Source: an uncultured Bacillota bacterium (GTDB taxonomy: Bacteria; Bacillota; Clostridia; Oscillospirales; Oscillospiraceae). From it: a stretch of 64,000 nt of DNA. The stretch covers positions 1-64,000 of the forward strand of contig CANDCW010000004.1 in assembly GCA_947383275.1 (NCBI GenBank), in the 5' to 3' direction. Below, one piece after another: positions 32,484 to 40,742 of the stretch (positions within the stretch are counted from its first letter, which is position 1; every line of letters begins with the position of its first letter). The notes under the pieces were generated by a model. The model was not told where the DNA came from and ran no database searches. It saw nothing but the letters and a program-made list of their open reading frames with translations. The position numbers and the translations under genes are program-made.

Positions 32484-35000
32484 TTACTGTTTGGTCAAAT
32501 AGGCAGCGGCGGACTTGAGCATCAGCCGCTTGGTGCCCACGTTGTCAAAGGCGATTTCCACCAAGGCGTCGCCCCCCATGGCCTGGACAGACAGAACCAT
32601 GCCCCTGCCAAACGCCTTGTGGCGCACTGTGTCGCCCTTGGAAAGCTGTATGGCGGGGCCGCTTTCCGGCGCTGCGGTTCTCCCCGCGCCATAGGCGGAG
32701 CGACCGCCCACGCCGGCGGAATACCCCGCTCCGTAGGCCGGCCGCCGGCCGTAGGCGCCGCGGCCTCCCTGGGCGGCTTCGCCGTAAGCGGGACGCCCGG
32801 CGTATCCGTCGAAGCCAGAAGTCCGGCTGGGCACGCCGCCCCAGTCCCCGGCGGAATCGGACAGAAAGGTTTTTCCCGACCGCTCCAGGTGCTCCGGGGG
32901 GATCTCCTCCACAAAGCGGGAGGGGCGGTTGGCGCTGGTACGGCCAAAGAGCATGCGCTGGCTGGCGCAGGTGAGGAAGAGCTGTTCCTTGGCCCTTGTC
33001 ATGGCCACGTAGCACAGCCGGCGCTCCTCCTCCATCTCCTCTGTTTCGCCGATGGCCCGGATGCCGGGGAAGATGCCCTCCTCCGCTCCCACCACAAAGA
33101 CCACGGGAAACTCCAGCCCCTTGGCGGCGTGCATGGTCATCATGACCACGCAGTCCTGATTGGGGTCGTGGCTGTCGATATCGGTGTATAGGGCGATCTC
33201 ATCCAGAAAGCCGTGGAGGGCGTCGGACAGGGACTCGGACGGGTCGGCCCGATTTTCCAGGTAGCTGTTGATAGAGGTGAGCAGCTCCCGCACATTTTCC
33301 AGGCGGGTGCGGTCCTCCACGGTATTTTTGGTTTCCAGCATGACGGCGTAGCCGGTACGGGCCAGCAGCTCCTCGTAGAAGCCGGGGAGGGTCAGCTGGT
33401 TTTCCGCCAGCAGCAGATGCAGCCCCTGAATCAGCCCGGTGAAGGCGGACAGCCTGGGTGCGGCCTTCCGCAGCTCCGGATACATAGCCGCGTTGTCGAT
33501 GACGGCGTAGAGGGGGTTCCCGTCCCGGCGGGCGATGTCCTGGGCGGCCTCCACGGTTTTGGCCCCGATGCCCCGGGGCGGATTGTTGATGATCCGGATC
33601 AGGCGCAGGTCGTCCTCCGGGTTGTTGAGGACAGCCAGATAGGCGATCATGTCCTTCACCTCGGCCCGGTCGAAGAACCGGGTGCCCCCAATGATCCGGT
33701 AGGGCACGCCGTCCCGCTTGAATGCCTGCTCCAGCTGGTTGGACTGGGCGTTCATCCGGTAGAGCACCGCATGGTCCTTCCATTTCCGTCCCTGGCTGTA
33801 GTGCTCCAAGATTTTCGCGGCCACGTACCGGGCCTCGTCGCTCTCGTTCATGGCGGAGTACAGCTGGAGCTTATCCCCGGCCCCTGCCCTGGTCCACAGC
33901 TCCTTGCCCTTGCGCCCCTGGTTGTTGCGGATGACGGCGTTGGCCGCGTCCAGGATGTGGCCGGTGGAGCGGTAGTTCTCTTCCAGGCGGATGACCCGGG
34001 CGCCCCGGTACTGCTTCTCAAAGGAGAGGATGTTTTCGATGGTGGCCCCCCGGAAGCGGTAGATGGACTGGTCGTCATCACCTACCACACAGAAATTTTC
34101 ATATCCTCCCGCCAGGGTGGAGGCCAGCAGGTATTGCAGGTTGTTGGTGTCCTGGTACTCATCAATGAGTACGTAGCGAAATTTTTTCTGGTAAAATTCC
34201 CGTACGTCATCAAATCCCTTCAGCAGGCGGACGGTGTGCAGGATGATATCGTCAAAGTCCAGGGCGTTTGCCTCCCAAAGACGGCGCTGGTACTCCATGT
34301 AGACCTTCGCAATTTTGGTTAGGCGGAAGTCCCCCGACTTTTCGCACTCGGCCAGGTACTCCGGGGCCAGCTTCATGGCGTCCTTGGCCCGGGAGATGTA
34401 CCCCAGGACGGACCGGGGCGCGAACTGCTTGTCATCGAGATTCAGATCCTTTAGGATGTCTTTTACCACCCGGAGGGAGTCGTCGGTGTCGTAAATGGTG
34501 AAAGAGGAGGAAAAGCCCAGCCGGTCGATGTCCCGGCGGAGGATCCGCACGCAGGCGGAGTGGAAGGTGCTGGCCCACACGTCGTTGGCTGCAGGGCCCA
34601 GCATGGCGGACAGCCGGTCTTTCAGCTCTCCGGCGGCCTTGTTGGTGAAGGTAATGGCCAAAATCGTCCAAGGGGCGGCGCACTCCAGGCGGCACAGCCG
34701 CTCCTGGCGGCCTTTGTCCCCCTCTCCGGTTTCCGCGTAGGCCTCCAGAAAGGCCAGATCGTCCTCTGTGACCCCCTCCGGGACCTCCCCGCAGTCTGAG
34801 CCCCGGCCGTACTTCATCATGTTGGCGATGCGGTGGATAAGCACCGTAGTCTTGCCGCTCCCGGCGCCGGCCAGGAGCAGCAGCGGCCCCTCTGTTGCCA
34901 GCACCGCTTTTTGCTGTTCCGGGTTCAGCCGGGCAAAATCCCGGGCGATGGCCCCCCGGCGGGCCTTGCAGAAGCGCAGTTCCTGTTGCTGATCGAGCAT
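32484..35000 (-). CDS. pcrA: ATP-dependent DNA helicase PcrA/UvrD
   Basis: 838 aa SF1A helicase. Walker A is AGAGSGKT (residues ~44-51), motif II LIDEYQDTN, motif III VVGDDDQSIYRFRGA, motif VI VAMTRAKEQLFLT. It unwinds DNA in repair and replication restart. Between the helicase core and the C-terminal Tudor-like domain (GDTVRHKAFGRGMVLSV) lies a ~60-residue linker rich in Gly, Ala, Tyr and Arg with repeated AYG units. Start set at 35000 (MLDQQQELRF), with AGAGGA 10 bases upstream. Confidence 0.95.
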   Translation of the reverse strand: MLDQQQELRFCKARRGAIARDFARLNPEQQKAVLATEGPLLLLAGAGSGKTTVLIHRIANMMKYGRGSDCGEVPEGVTEDDLAFLEAYAETGEGDKGRQERLCRLECAAPWTILAITFTNKAAGELKDRLSAMLGPAANDVWASTFHSACVRILRRDIDRLGFSSSFTIYDTDDSLRVVKDILKDLNLDDKQFAPRSVLGYISRAKDAMKLAPEYLAECEKSGDFRLTKIAKVYMEYQRRLWEANALDFDDIILHTVRLLKGFDDVREFYQKKFRYVLIDEYQDTNNLQYLLASTLAGGYENFCVVGDDDQSIYRFRGATIENILSFEKQYRGARVIRLEENYRSTGHILDAANAVIRNNQGRKGKELWTRAGAGDKLQLYSAMNESDEARYVAAKILEHYSQGRKWKDHAVLYRMNAQSNQLEQAFKRDGVPYRIIGGTRFFDRAEVKDMIAYLAVLNNPEDDLRLIRIINNPPRGIGAKTVEAAQDIARRDGNPLYAVIDNAAMYPELRKAAPRLSAFTGLIQGLHLLLAENQLTLPGFYEELLARTGYAVMLETKNTVEDRTRLENVRELLTSINSYLENRADPSESLSDALHGFLDEIALYTDIDSHDPNQDCVVMMTMHAAKGLEFPVVFVVGAEEGIFPGIRAIGETEEMEEERRLCYVAMTRAKEQLFLTCASQRMLFGRTSANRPSRFVEEIPPEHLERSGKTFLSDSAGDWGGVPSRTSGFDGYAGRPAYGEAAQGGRGAYGRRPAYGAGYSAGVGGRSAYGAGRTAAPESGPAIQLSKGDTVRHKAFGRGMVLSVQAMGGDALVEIAFDNVGTKRLMLKSAAAYLTKQ

Positions 35001-35050
35001 ATGTATACCATCCTCTGTGTGATTGATCCTTTGTAATTTCATGTCCCTAT

Positions 35051-35079
35051 ATTGTAATCCAAATTATCCCCCGGGTCAA
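35051..35079 (-). promoter_or_regulatory. Promoter of pcrA
   Basis: Minus strand TTGACC (35079-35074), 17-base spacer, TACAAT (35056-35051). Confidence 0.7.
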
Positions 35080-35150
35080 CCGGGGAAAACAGGCATGTCC
35101 TCTTTTCCCGCAGCATACACTGGCAGTGGACAGCCTCTCCCGGCTAGCCG

Positions 35151-35226
35151 CAACCGATTTGTAACCGTTTTTTTACCAACTCGTAACAGCTTCGAAAAGA
35201 AGGTAACAGAACATTCGTGCTATAAT
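35151..35226 (+). promoter_or_regulatory. Promoter region with GTAACMG repeats for the secreted 209-aa protein
   Basis: A consensus -10 (TATAAT, 35221-35226) has no -35 match at 17 bp. Upstream lie CAACCG (35151), GTAACCG (35161), GTAACAG (35183) and GTAACAG (35203); the last three start 22 and 20 bases apart. The 10-mer TTGTAACCGT (35159-35168) also occurs upstream of the MacAB operon. This suggests an activator-dependent promoter. Confidence 0.55.
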
Positions 35227-35256
35227 AGGGATACAAAAAGGAAAGGAGGTCTCCCT

Positions 35257-35886
35257 ATGTTTAAGAAAACCCTGTCAGCCGCCCTCATTTTCTCCCTGCT
35301 CGTGTTACCTGTCAGCAGTGTGACTCCGGCCGGCGCTCCGGAGGCTTCCGCTATGGCCCAGAGCTATCTGCCCGGCGACGTTCCCGCTGAGACCGACGCG
35401 GCGGAATCCATGTCGCCCGCCCTCCACGCGTTGGTGCTGGCCATGCTGAACCACGATGTGGGCCGGTTCGACTTTTCCGACGCCTCCCTTACCTGGGAGG
35501 GGCTGTACAACATGCTCTCCCTCTACGGCCAGATGGACAGCCGCAGCGTATCGGAGGACGGTGAGCTTCTGCTCCCTGAGGAGACGGTGCGGGATTACGC
35601 CGCTGCCCTGGATCTGGATTTAGACGGGTTGGGCAGCCCCCCTGCCGCCATCCGGGACCGGTTGAACTACGACAACGTCTCCCATAGCTACGTGGTAGTC
35701 TGCGGTGAGGACGGCCTGGCCCAGGTTCGCGTGGAAAGCTTCAAGCCCTCCGCTGGGGGATATACCCTCACCGGCTCCCTGGTCTACCAGGTAGACGGCA
35801 GGATACTGGCCGGCTTCCGGGCCGAGCTGCGCCCCCAGGACAATATGTTCGGCTACGCTGTTACGGCGGTGAGCATTGCCGGCTGA
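35257..35886 (+). CDS. Secreted protein of unknown function
   Basis: 209 aa from the ATG at 35257 (AAAGGAGG upstream). The N-terminus MFKKTLSAALIFSLLVLPVS is a clear signal peptide, with no lipobox or anchor, so it is probably released or wall-associated. The first half is acidic and helical (SPALHALVLAMLNHDVGRFD; LTWEGLYNMLSLYGQ); the second is beta-rich (GYTLTGSLVYQVDGRILAGF). No known family. It is a single-gene transcript with its own terminator. Confidence 0.82.
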   Translation: MFKKTLSAALIFSLLVLPVSSVTPAGAPEASAMAQSYLPGDVPAETDAAESMSPALHALVLAMLNHDVGRFDFSDASLTWEGLYNMLSLYGQMDSRSVSEDGELLLPEETVRDYAAALDLDLDGLGSPPAAIRDRLNYDNVSHSYVVVCGEDGLAQVRVESFKPSAGGYTLTGSLVYQVDGRILAGFRAELRPQDNMFGYAVTAVSIAG

Positions 35887-35908
35887 CGTTCCGGTAAGAC
35901 GATATAAC

Positions 35909-35941
35909 CAAGGCCCCCCGGTTTCTGGCCGGGGGGCCTTG
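35909..35941. terminator. Hairpin terminator between the secreted protein gene and the AbrB-type gene
   Basis: 13-bp perfect stem (35909-35921 with 35929-35941), 7-base loop, then CTTGTTCTGTTTT on the plus strand. The convergent AbrB-type gene can share it. Confidence 0.85.
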
Positions 35942-35952
35942 CTTGTTCTGTT

Positions 35953-36204
35953 TTACTTTCGAAAGGAGGCGCTCATCTCCTGGAAACACTTGGGGCATAC
36001 ATTTTTCCCTCGGAACTCAATAATGTCCTTTTCGTTGTCGCAGAAAATGCAGGCGGGCTGAAACTTTTTCAAAACGATGGACGGGCCGTCCATGTAGATT
36101 TCCAAGGAGTCCTTCTCCTCGATATCCAGAGTACGGCGCAGTTCGATGGGCAGTACGATGCGGCCCAGTTCGTCCACCTTTCGGACAATGCCAGTGGATT
36201 TCAT
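35953..36204 (-). CDS. AbrB/SpoVT-type DNA-binding protein with C-terminal zinc-ribbon cysteines
   Basis: 83 aa. Residues 1-48 are the AbrB/MazE/SpoVT swapped-hairpin DNA-binding domain (GIVRKVDELGRIVLPIELRR). After it comes a CxxC (CIFC) and, 15 residues on, a second CxxC (CPKC), likely a zinc ribbon. Transition-state or sporulation regulators have this N-terminal domain; the target genes are unknown. Start at 36204 with AAAGGAGG upstream. Faces spmA divergently. Confidence 0.88.
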   Translation of the reverse strand: MKSTGIVRKVDELGRIVLPIELRRTLDIEEKDSLEIYMDGPSIVLKKFQPACIFCDNEKDIIEFRGKNVCPKCFQEMSASFRK

Positions 36205-36235
36205 GTTATTGCCTCCTTTGTTATCTCTCACGGAC

Positions 36236-36259
36236 CCGGGGTCCAGGGCCTGGCCCCGG
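36236..36259 (-). other. Hairpin in the 5' leader of the AbrB-type gene
   Basis: CCGGGG and CCCCGG arms enclose a second short CCA/TGG pairing, within the ~75-base leader between promoter and ribosome site. No T-run follows. It could affect mRNA stability. Confidence 0.4.
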
Positions 36260-36279
36260 CACATTGTTTTCTCATCTAT

Positions 36280-36308
36280 ATTGTAACGGCAAAAAAAAGC
36301 AATGTCAA
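36280..36308 (-). promoter_or_regulatory. Promoter of the AbrB-type gene
   Basis: Minus strand TTGACA (36308-36303), 17-base spacer, TACAAT (36285-36280). Confidence 0.8.
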
Positions 36309-36457
36309 CTGTTTCTATCAGGCAAATTGGGGGAAAAAATGTAGAATTTTTGTGGAAAAGAGGTTATGAGCTGGATTTTTTTGTAAATTTCTGGTTTTCC
36401 CGCAGACATGATTTTCCAGTTGGGCACGTATAGATGGGACAAGAGGGGGGATTCGTT

Positions 36458-37036
36458 TTGACGATGACGGTAATTTGGACGGGAATGGTTCTGGTTTCCA
36501 TCCTATGTTCCCTGGCTACGGGCCGCGGGCCCGAGGTGGCCGCAGCGGCGGTGGAGGGCACCTCGGCAGCCGTGCAGCTGGCGCTGTCCATCGCCGGGAT
36601 GCTGTGCCTGTGGACGGGGGTGATGGAGGTCATGCGCCAGTCCGGGCTGGCCGACGGGCTGTCCCGGCTGCTCTCTCCCGTCCTGCGCAGGCTCTTCCCC
36701 CAGGCGGCGAAGGACCGGGATACCATGGACGCCATCTCCGCTAACGTGTCCGCCAACCTGCTGGGGCTGGGCAGCGCTGCCACCCCTTTGGGGCTGGAGG
36801 CGGCACGCCGCCTGGCGCGCTCGTCCCCCGGCGTAGCCTCCGACAGCTTGTGTATGTTGGTGGTGTGCAATACCGCCTCTATCCAGCTGATTCCAACCAC
36901 GGTAGCATCCGTCCGGGCCGCCCAGGGGTGTGCCGCGCCCTTCGATATCCTCCCGGCCGTTTGGCTGGCGTCCGCCTTATCTGTGGGCGTGGGAATCCTG
37001 GCCTGCAAGACGTTCGCCCGGATCTGGAGGGCGTGA
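36458..37036 (+). CDS. spmA: Spore maturation protein A
   Basis: 192 aa, membrane protein of the nucleoside-recognition (Gate) family. SpmA and SpmB are needed for proper spore core dehydration. Signature stretches: VIWTGMVLVSIL, GMLCLWTGVMEVMRQSGLA, and SANVSANLLGLGSAATPLGL. The start is inferred as TTG at 36458, 7 bases after GAGGGGGG; the ATG at 36464 is the alternative. Followed 1 base later by spmB. No clear vegetative promoter was seen upstream, consistent with a sporulation sigma factor. Confidence 0.9.
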   Translation: MTMTVIWTGMVLVSILCSLATGRGPEVAAAAVEGTSAAVQLALSIAGMLCLWTGVMEVMRQSGLADGLSRLLSPVLRRLFPQAAKDRDTMDAISANVSANLLGLGSAATPLGLEAARRLARSSPGVASDSLCMLVVCNTASIQLIPTTVASVRAAQGCAAPFDILPAVWLASALSVGVGILACKTFARIWRA

Positions 37037-37037
37037 C

Positions 37038-37559
37038 ATGGACCTGTTTTTTACTATGCTGGTCCCACTGACCATCGGGGCAATTGCCGTCTACGCCGCA
37101 TCCCGGCGGGTTGACGTCTACTCCGCCCTGGTTAAGGGAGCGGGCTCCGGGTTGGATACCCTGCTGCGCATCGTCCCCGCCCTCGTGGGACTGATGACGG
37201 CGGTGTACATGCTCCGGGCCTCCGGGGCGTTGGAGCTGCTGGCCAGAGCGCTTTCCCCCGTCCTGGACCAGCTGGGACTGCCCTCGGAGCTGCTCCCCCT
37301 GATGCTGGTACGGCCTGTCAGCGGTTCCGCCGCCCTGGGGGTGGGGGCGGAGATTATCTCCACCTATGGCCCTGACTCCCAGCTGGGCCGTACCGCCGCC
37401 GTCATGCTGGGCTCCACAGAGACCACATTTTACACCATTGCAGTCTACTTTGGAGCCGTGGGCATCTCTAAAACCCGTTATGCCGTCCCTGCCGCCCTAT
37501 GTGCCGACCTCACCGGCTTCCTAGCTGCAGCCTGGGCTGTCCGAATCTGCTTTGGATAG
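37038..37559 (+). CDS. spmB: Spore maturation protein B
   Basis: 173 aa, partner of SpmA and of the same Gate-type membrane family. Motifs: ALVKGAGSGLDTLLRIVPALVG, LMLVRPVSGSAALGV, and LGSTETTFYTIAVYFGAVGI. GGAGG lies 7 bases before the ATG at 37038. Expected role in spore core dehydration and heat resistance with SpmA. Confidence 0.92.
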   Translation: MDLFFTMLVPLTIGAIAVYAASRRVDVYSALVKGAGSGLDTLLRIVPALVGLMTAVYMLRASGALELLARALSPVLDQLGLPSELLPLMLVRPVSGSAALGVGAEIISTYGPDSQLGRTAAVMLGSTETTFYTIAVYFGAVGISKTRYAVPAALCADLTGFLAAAWAVRICFG

Positions 37560-37566
37560 GGAGAAT

Positions 37567-37589
37567 CCCCATGGCCGGCGGCCATGGGG
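37567..37589. terminator. Hairpin between spmB and the DUF1576 gene
   Basis: CCCCATGGCC and its exact complement around a 3-base loop, between convergent genes. No strong T-run on either side, so terminator strength is uncertain. Confidence 0.6.
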
Positions 37590-37596
37590 GCTGACG

Positions 37597-38967
37597 TTAT
37601 TCCTCTTCTTTGATCTCTTTGGGGGCGGGGGGCATAACGGGCCGGTCACCCTCTAGCTGATCAAAGTAGTCCTCCTCCTGGAGCACGGGTTTGCGGTGGC
37701 GGGCGATGGCCATGATGGTGGGGTAGAGTACAATGGCAATGAGCCCTCCTGAAAAGCCGTTGTTGTACAAGTTCATCCCGGCCACCGGAGAGCCGGTATA
37801 CAGCACCACAGAAGAGTGAAAGAACCCGGCCAGCACGCCGTACCCCCAGCCGAAGTAACCGGCGATGGGGGCCAGGGTGGTGCAGAACAGACAGGCAAGC
37901 TGAACGGCGGAGTCTGTGAGCGACCACTCCATGACCACGCTGCCCAGGGCCACCCCCGCCATCACCGGCAGGATATTGAACGCGTGTTTGCCAAAGGCGG
38001 AAAATCCCATGATTGTAAGGATGCCCCCCAGGGTTGGCCCGTTCAGGTCGCCGCCGGTGAGCAGGAGAAAGGCCATGCCGATCAGGCCGTTGACGCCGGT
38101 GTTGATGCACACCGGTGCGGGGCCGAACATGCGCAGATAGTCGCTGGGCGCCCGGCCGCTGGTCTGGAGCAGGCGGCGGTAACCGGCCCAGGCGGCCCAA
38201 ACCGGTTTTTTTGCAAAGAACAGCCCGCCTAGAATCAGCATGACGCACAGCGCCCCCAGCATGATGCCAAAGGGCAGCTCATAGCCCTTGGCCCAGCGGT
38301 AGTGGGTGGTGGGGTCTGCCCCCAGGGAGGCCATCAGCGGTACGCAGATCAGGGCCACCAGCCCGCAGGCAAAGCCTACGTTGTATAGGTTCATGCCGTT
38401 CTGGATTCGATAGGTGTAGGTGGCCAGGGGGGGCATGATAAATCCGATTGCCATGCCCACCAGCACGCCCTGCAGCGGTCCGCCCCAGCCGTTGTCCAGG
38501 GAGATGTAGCTGACGATGGGGGCCAGGGCGGTGGCCATCAGGCCGATACCGATATTGCCGGCCAGAGGCTGGCGGCGCAGCCGGGTGTACAGCCAGGTGC
38601 CGGCCAGGATGGGCCAGATGTTTACAAAGTTCTTGCCGAACAGGGAAAAACCGGACATTAACCCCATCTCCACCAGGGTCATGCCGTTGAGGGTGTCCCG
38701 GGAGAACCGGAGGATGCCGGTGCTGATGGCGGTGACAATGGCGGAGTTGATCAGGGCGGCTCCCGGCCCGGCTACCAGGACGTAGTCTGTGATGAGGGCG
38801 TCCTCGGTGGTGATAATGGTGTACAGCCCGTGAATTATATTCTCGCGGCTGTCTAGGCCCATCAGCAGCCCGGCCAGAGCCAGCAGGGCGGCGTAGGCCC
38901 ATAGGAAAGGAAACATCTTATCGTATCGCGCCTGGTGCTCGTGGTGCAGAAGGTGGAATACTCCCAT
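37597..38967 (-). CDS. DUF1576 family multi-pass membrane protein
   Basis: 456 aa with about twelve hydrophobic segments in two related halves; GFSLFGKNFVNIWPILAG and GFSAFGKHAFNILPVMAG are matching repeats, as are PIVSYISLDNGWGG and PIAGYFGWGYGV. That duplication matches DUF1576, whose function is unknown but whose shape suggests a transporter. It begins 3 bases after ribF ends and so is probably the last gene of the rimP-ribF transcript, an unusual place for a transporter. Confidence 0.85.
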   Translation of the reverse strand: MGVFHLLHHEHQARYDKMFPFLWAYAALLALAGLLMGLDSRENIIHGLYTIITTEDALITDYVLVAGPGAALINSAIVTAISTGILRFSRDTLNGMTLVEMGLMSGFSLFGKNFVNIWPILAGTWLYTRLRRQPLAGNIGIGLMATALAPIVSYISLDNGWGGPLQGVLVGMAIGFIMPPLATYTYRIQNGMNLYNVGFACGLVALICVPLMASLGADPTTHYRWAKGYELPFGIMLGALCVMLILGGLFFAKKPVWAAWAGYRRLLQTSGRAPSDYLRMFGPAPVCINTGVNGLIGMAFLLLTGGDLNGPTLGGILTIMGFSAFGKHAFNILPVMAGVALGSVVMEWSLTDSAVQLACLFCTTLAPIAGYFGWGYGVLAGFFHSSVVLYTGSPVAGMNLYNNGFSGGLIAIVLYPTIMAIARHRKPVLQEEDYFDQLEGDRPVMPPAPKEIKEEE

Positions 38968-38970
38968 ATG

Positions 38971-39867
38971 CTACGCTCCCTCAAAAAATTCCCGTGTCTG
39001 TCGGGCGTTGTGTCTGATTTCATCGGCCAGCGCTTCCATGGAGGGAAATTTCCGTTCCCCCCGCAGGCGCTTGTGGAACTCCATGCGCACCTGCCTGCCG
39101 TAGAGGTCGCCGTCGAAGTCCAGGATAAAGCCCTCCACCGTGATCCGGCCATCGTTGTCTTTTACAGTAGGGCGGACGCCCACGTTGGTGACCGCAGCGC
39201 GGCGCTGGCCGTCAACCCAAATTTGCGTGGCGTAAACGCCAAAGGCGGGGACAATCACCCCGTCAGGGATCCGCAGGTTGACGGTGGGGAAGCCCAGGGC
39301 GGAATGGCCGATTCCCTTACCGTGGCCTACCTGCTGGGTGAGGATGTGGGGATGGCCCAAAAATTCCACAGCCCGCTCCATCTCTCCCTGGGCAACCAGA
39401 TTCCGGATGTAGGTTGACGATATGGTGATGCCGTCCTGTTCTACTTTTTGAATGATGTCGCAGCCTACCCCAAGCTCGGCGCACTTTGCCCTCAGCCGTG
39501 TCGGGTTGCCCTTACCCATGTAGCCGAAGTGGAAGTCGTGGCCGGCCACCACATGGACCACGCCCAGTTCTCCCACCAGGTATCTCGCAACGAAATCTGC
39601 CCAGTCCATGCGCTGCATGGCGTCGAAGGGGGCAACTACCGCCTCCTGAATGCCGTAGCACTTCCGCATGAGGAGAATGCGGTCGTCTACTGTGCTCAGC
39701 AGCGGGACGGCCTGGCCGGTAATGACGGCAGTAGGGCTCTTGTCAAAGGTGAAAGCCGCCGGGACGGCCCCCAGCTCCTCCGCTTTTTTCCGCACCGTCT
39801 GGAGCAGCGCCCCGTGGCCCAGGTGAACCCCGTCAAAAAAGCCCAGGGCAATTACGCGTTTGGTCAT
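38971..39867 (-). CDS. ribF: Bifunctional riboflavin kinase / FAD synthetase
   Basis: 298 aa. The N-terminal FAD synthetase domain shows GFFDGVHLGHGALL and GHDFHFGYMGKGNP; the C-terminal flavokinase domain shows GHGKGIGHSALGFPTVN with the conserved PT. It makes FMN and FAD from riboflavin. The start is taken at ATG 39867; ATG 39873, overlapping the truB stop, is an alternative. It follows truB, as in most Firmicutes. Confidence 0.94.
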   Translation of the reverse strand: MTKRVIALGFFDGVHLGHGALLQTVRKKAEELGAVPAAFTFDKSPTAVITGQAVPLLSTVDDRILLMRKCYGIQEAVVAPFDAMQRMDWADFVARYLVGELGVVHVVAGHDFHFGYMGKGNPTRLRAKCAELGVGCDIIQKVEQDGITISSTYIRNLVAQGEMERAVEFLGHPHILTQQVGHGKGIGHSALGFPTVNLRIPDGVIVPAFGVYATQIWVDGQRRAAVTNVGVRPTVKDNDGRITVEGFILDFDGDLYGRQVRMEFHKRLRGERKFPSMEALADEIRHNARQTREFFEGA

Positions 39868-39872
39868 AAGCA

Positions 39873-40742
39873 TCACACCTCAAAAAAGCTCTTGATGGTA
39901 GTCAGTTTTCTGCCTTTGGCCCGGCCGAGGGCCAGAAATTCGCCGTTTTGGGAGTAAACCCGGTATTCACCGGGGGTTAACTCCGGCAGGACGGCGGTCA
40001 TGCCATTACGGATCTTTTTCTCAAAGGCTGGGGACAGGACCAGCATTTCCCGGTCCATGAACAGTGCCTCCACCGGCGTGAGCAGGGCGGCGGGGTCGGG
40101 GGCGGATAGAACCTGCTCCAGAGTCACGGCGTCCCGCAGGGTGAAGTCCGCCGCCATGGTCCGCCGCAGGGAGGACATGCACCCTCCGCAGCCCAGGGCC
40201 TGACCGATGTCGTGGCACAAGGTGCGCACGTAGGTCCCCTTGGAGCATCGGACTCGAATTGTGTAAAGGGTTTCATCTTTCTGGCCCTCTATTTTCAGGG
40301 ACTTTATCACCACCGGCCTGGCAGGGCGTTCTACTTCACGGCCCTTGCGGGCAAGCTCATAGAGCTTTTTGCCGTTGATCTTGATGGCGGAGTACATGGG
40401 GGGGATTTGGAGGATGGTTCCGTGAAATGTCTCCAGTACGGCTTCCAACTGCTCCCGGCCGGCCCGGACGGGGCGCTCTTCCAGCACCTCTCCTGAGGTG
40501 TCCTGGGTGTTGGTGACAACTCCCAGTTTTAAACCGGCGACATACTCCTTATCGGATTTGTCAGCAAACTCCACTGCCCGGGTTGCCCGGCCGATGAACA
40601 CAGGCAAAACCCCTGTGGCCATGGGGTCCAGGGTGCCGCCATGGCCCACACGCTTCTCGTGAAAAATCCCTCGCAGCTTGGCGCACACGTCCATAGAGGT
40701 CCACCCGGCGGGTTTGTCAATGATGAGAATGCCGCTAGCCAT
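39873..40742 (-). CDS. truB: tRNA pseudouridine-55 synthase
   Basis: 289 aa. It converts U55 of the tRNA T-loop to pseudouridine. Catalytic Asp lies in HGGTLDPMATGVL; IIDKPAGWTS at the N-terminus and RVRCSKGTYVRTLCHDIG are family signatures. The start at 40742 overlaps the end of the nrnA gene by 8 bp and has AGGTG upstream. Confidence 0.95.
   Translation of the reverse strand: MASGILIIDKPAGWTSMDVCAKLRGIFHEKRVGHGGTLDPMATGVLPVFIGRATRAVEFADKSDKEYVAGLKLGVVTNTQDTSGEVLEERPVRAGREQLEAVLETFHGTILQIPPMYSAIKINGKKLYELARKGREVERPARPVVIKSLKIEGQKDETLYTIRVRCSKGTYVRTLCHDIGQALGCGGCMSSLRRTMAADFTLRDAVTLEQVLSAPDPAALLTPVEALFMDREMLVLSPAFEKKIRNGMTAVLPELTPGEYRVYSQNGEFLALGRAKGRKLTTIKSFFEV

Noticed and set aside
34433..34560. 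Possible break within pcrA
   Set aside because: The frame is continuous and all helicase motifs appear in order.
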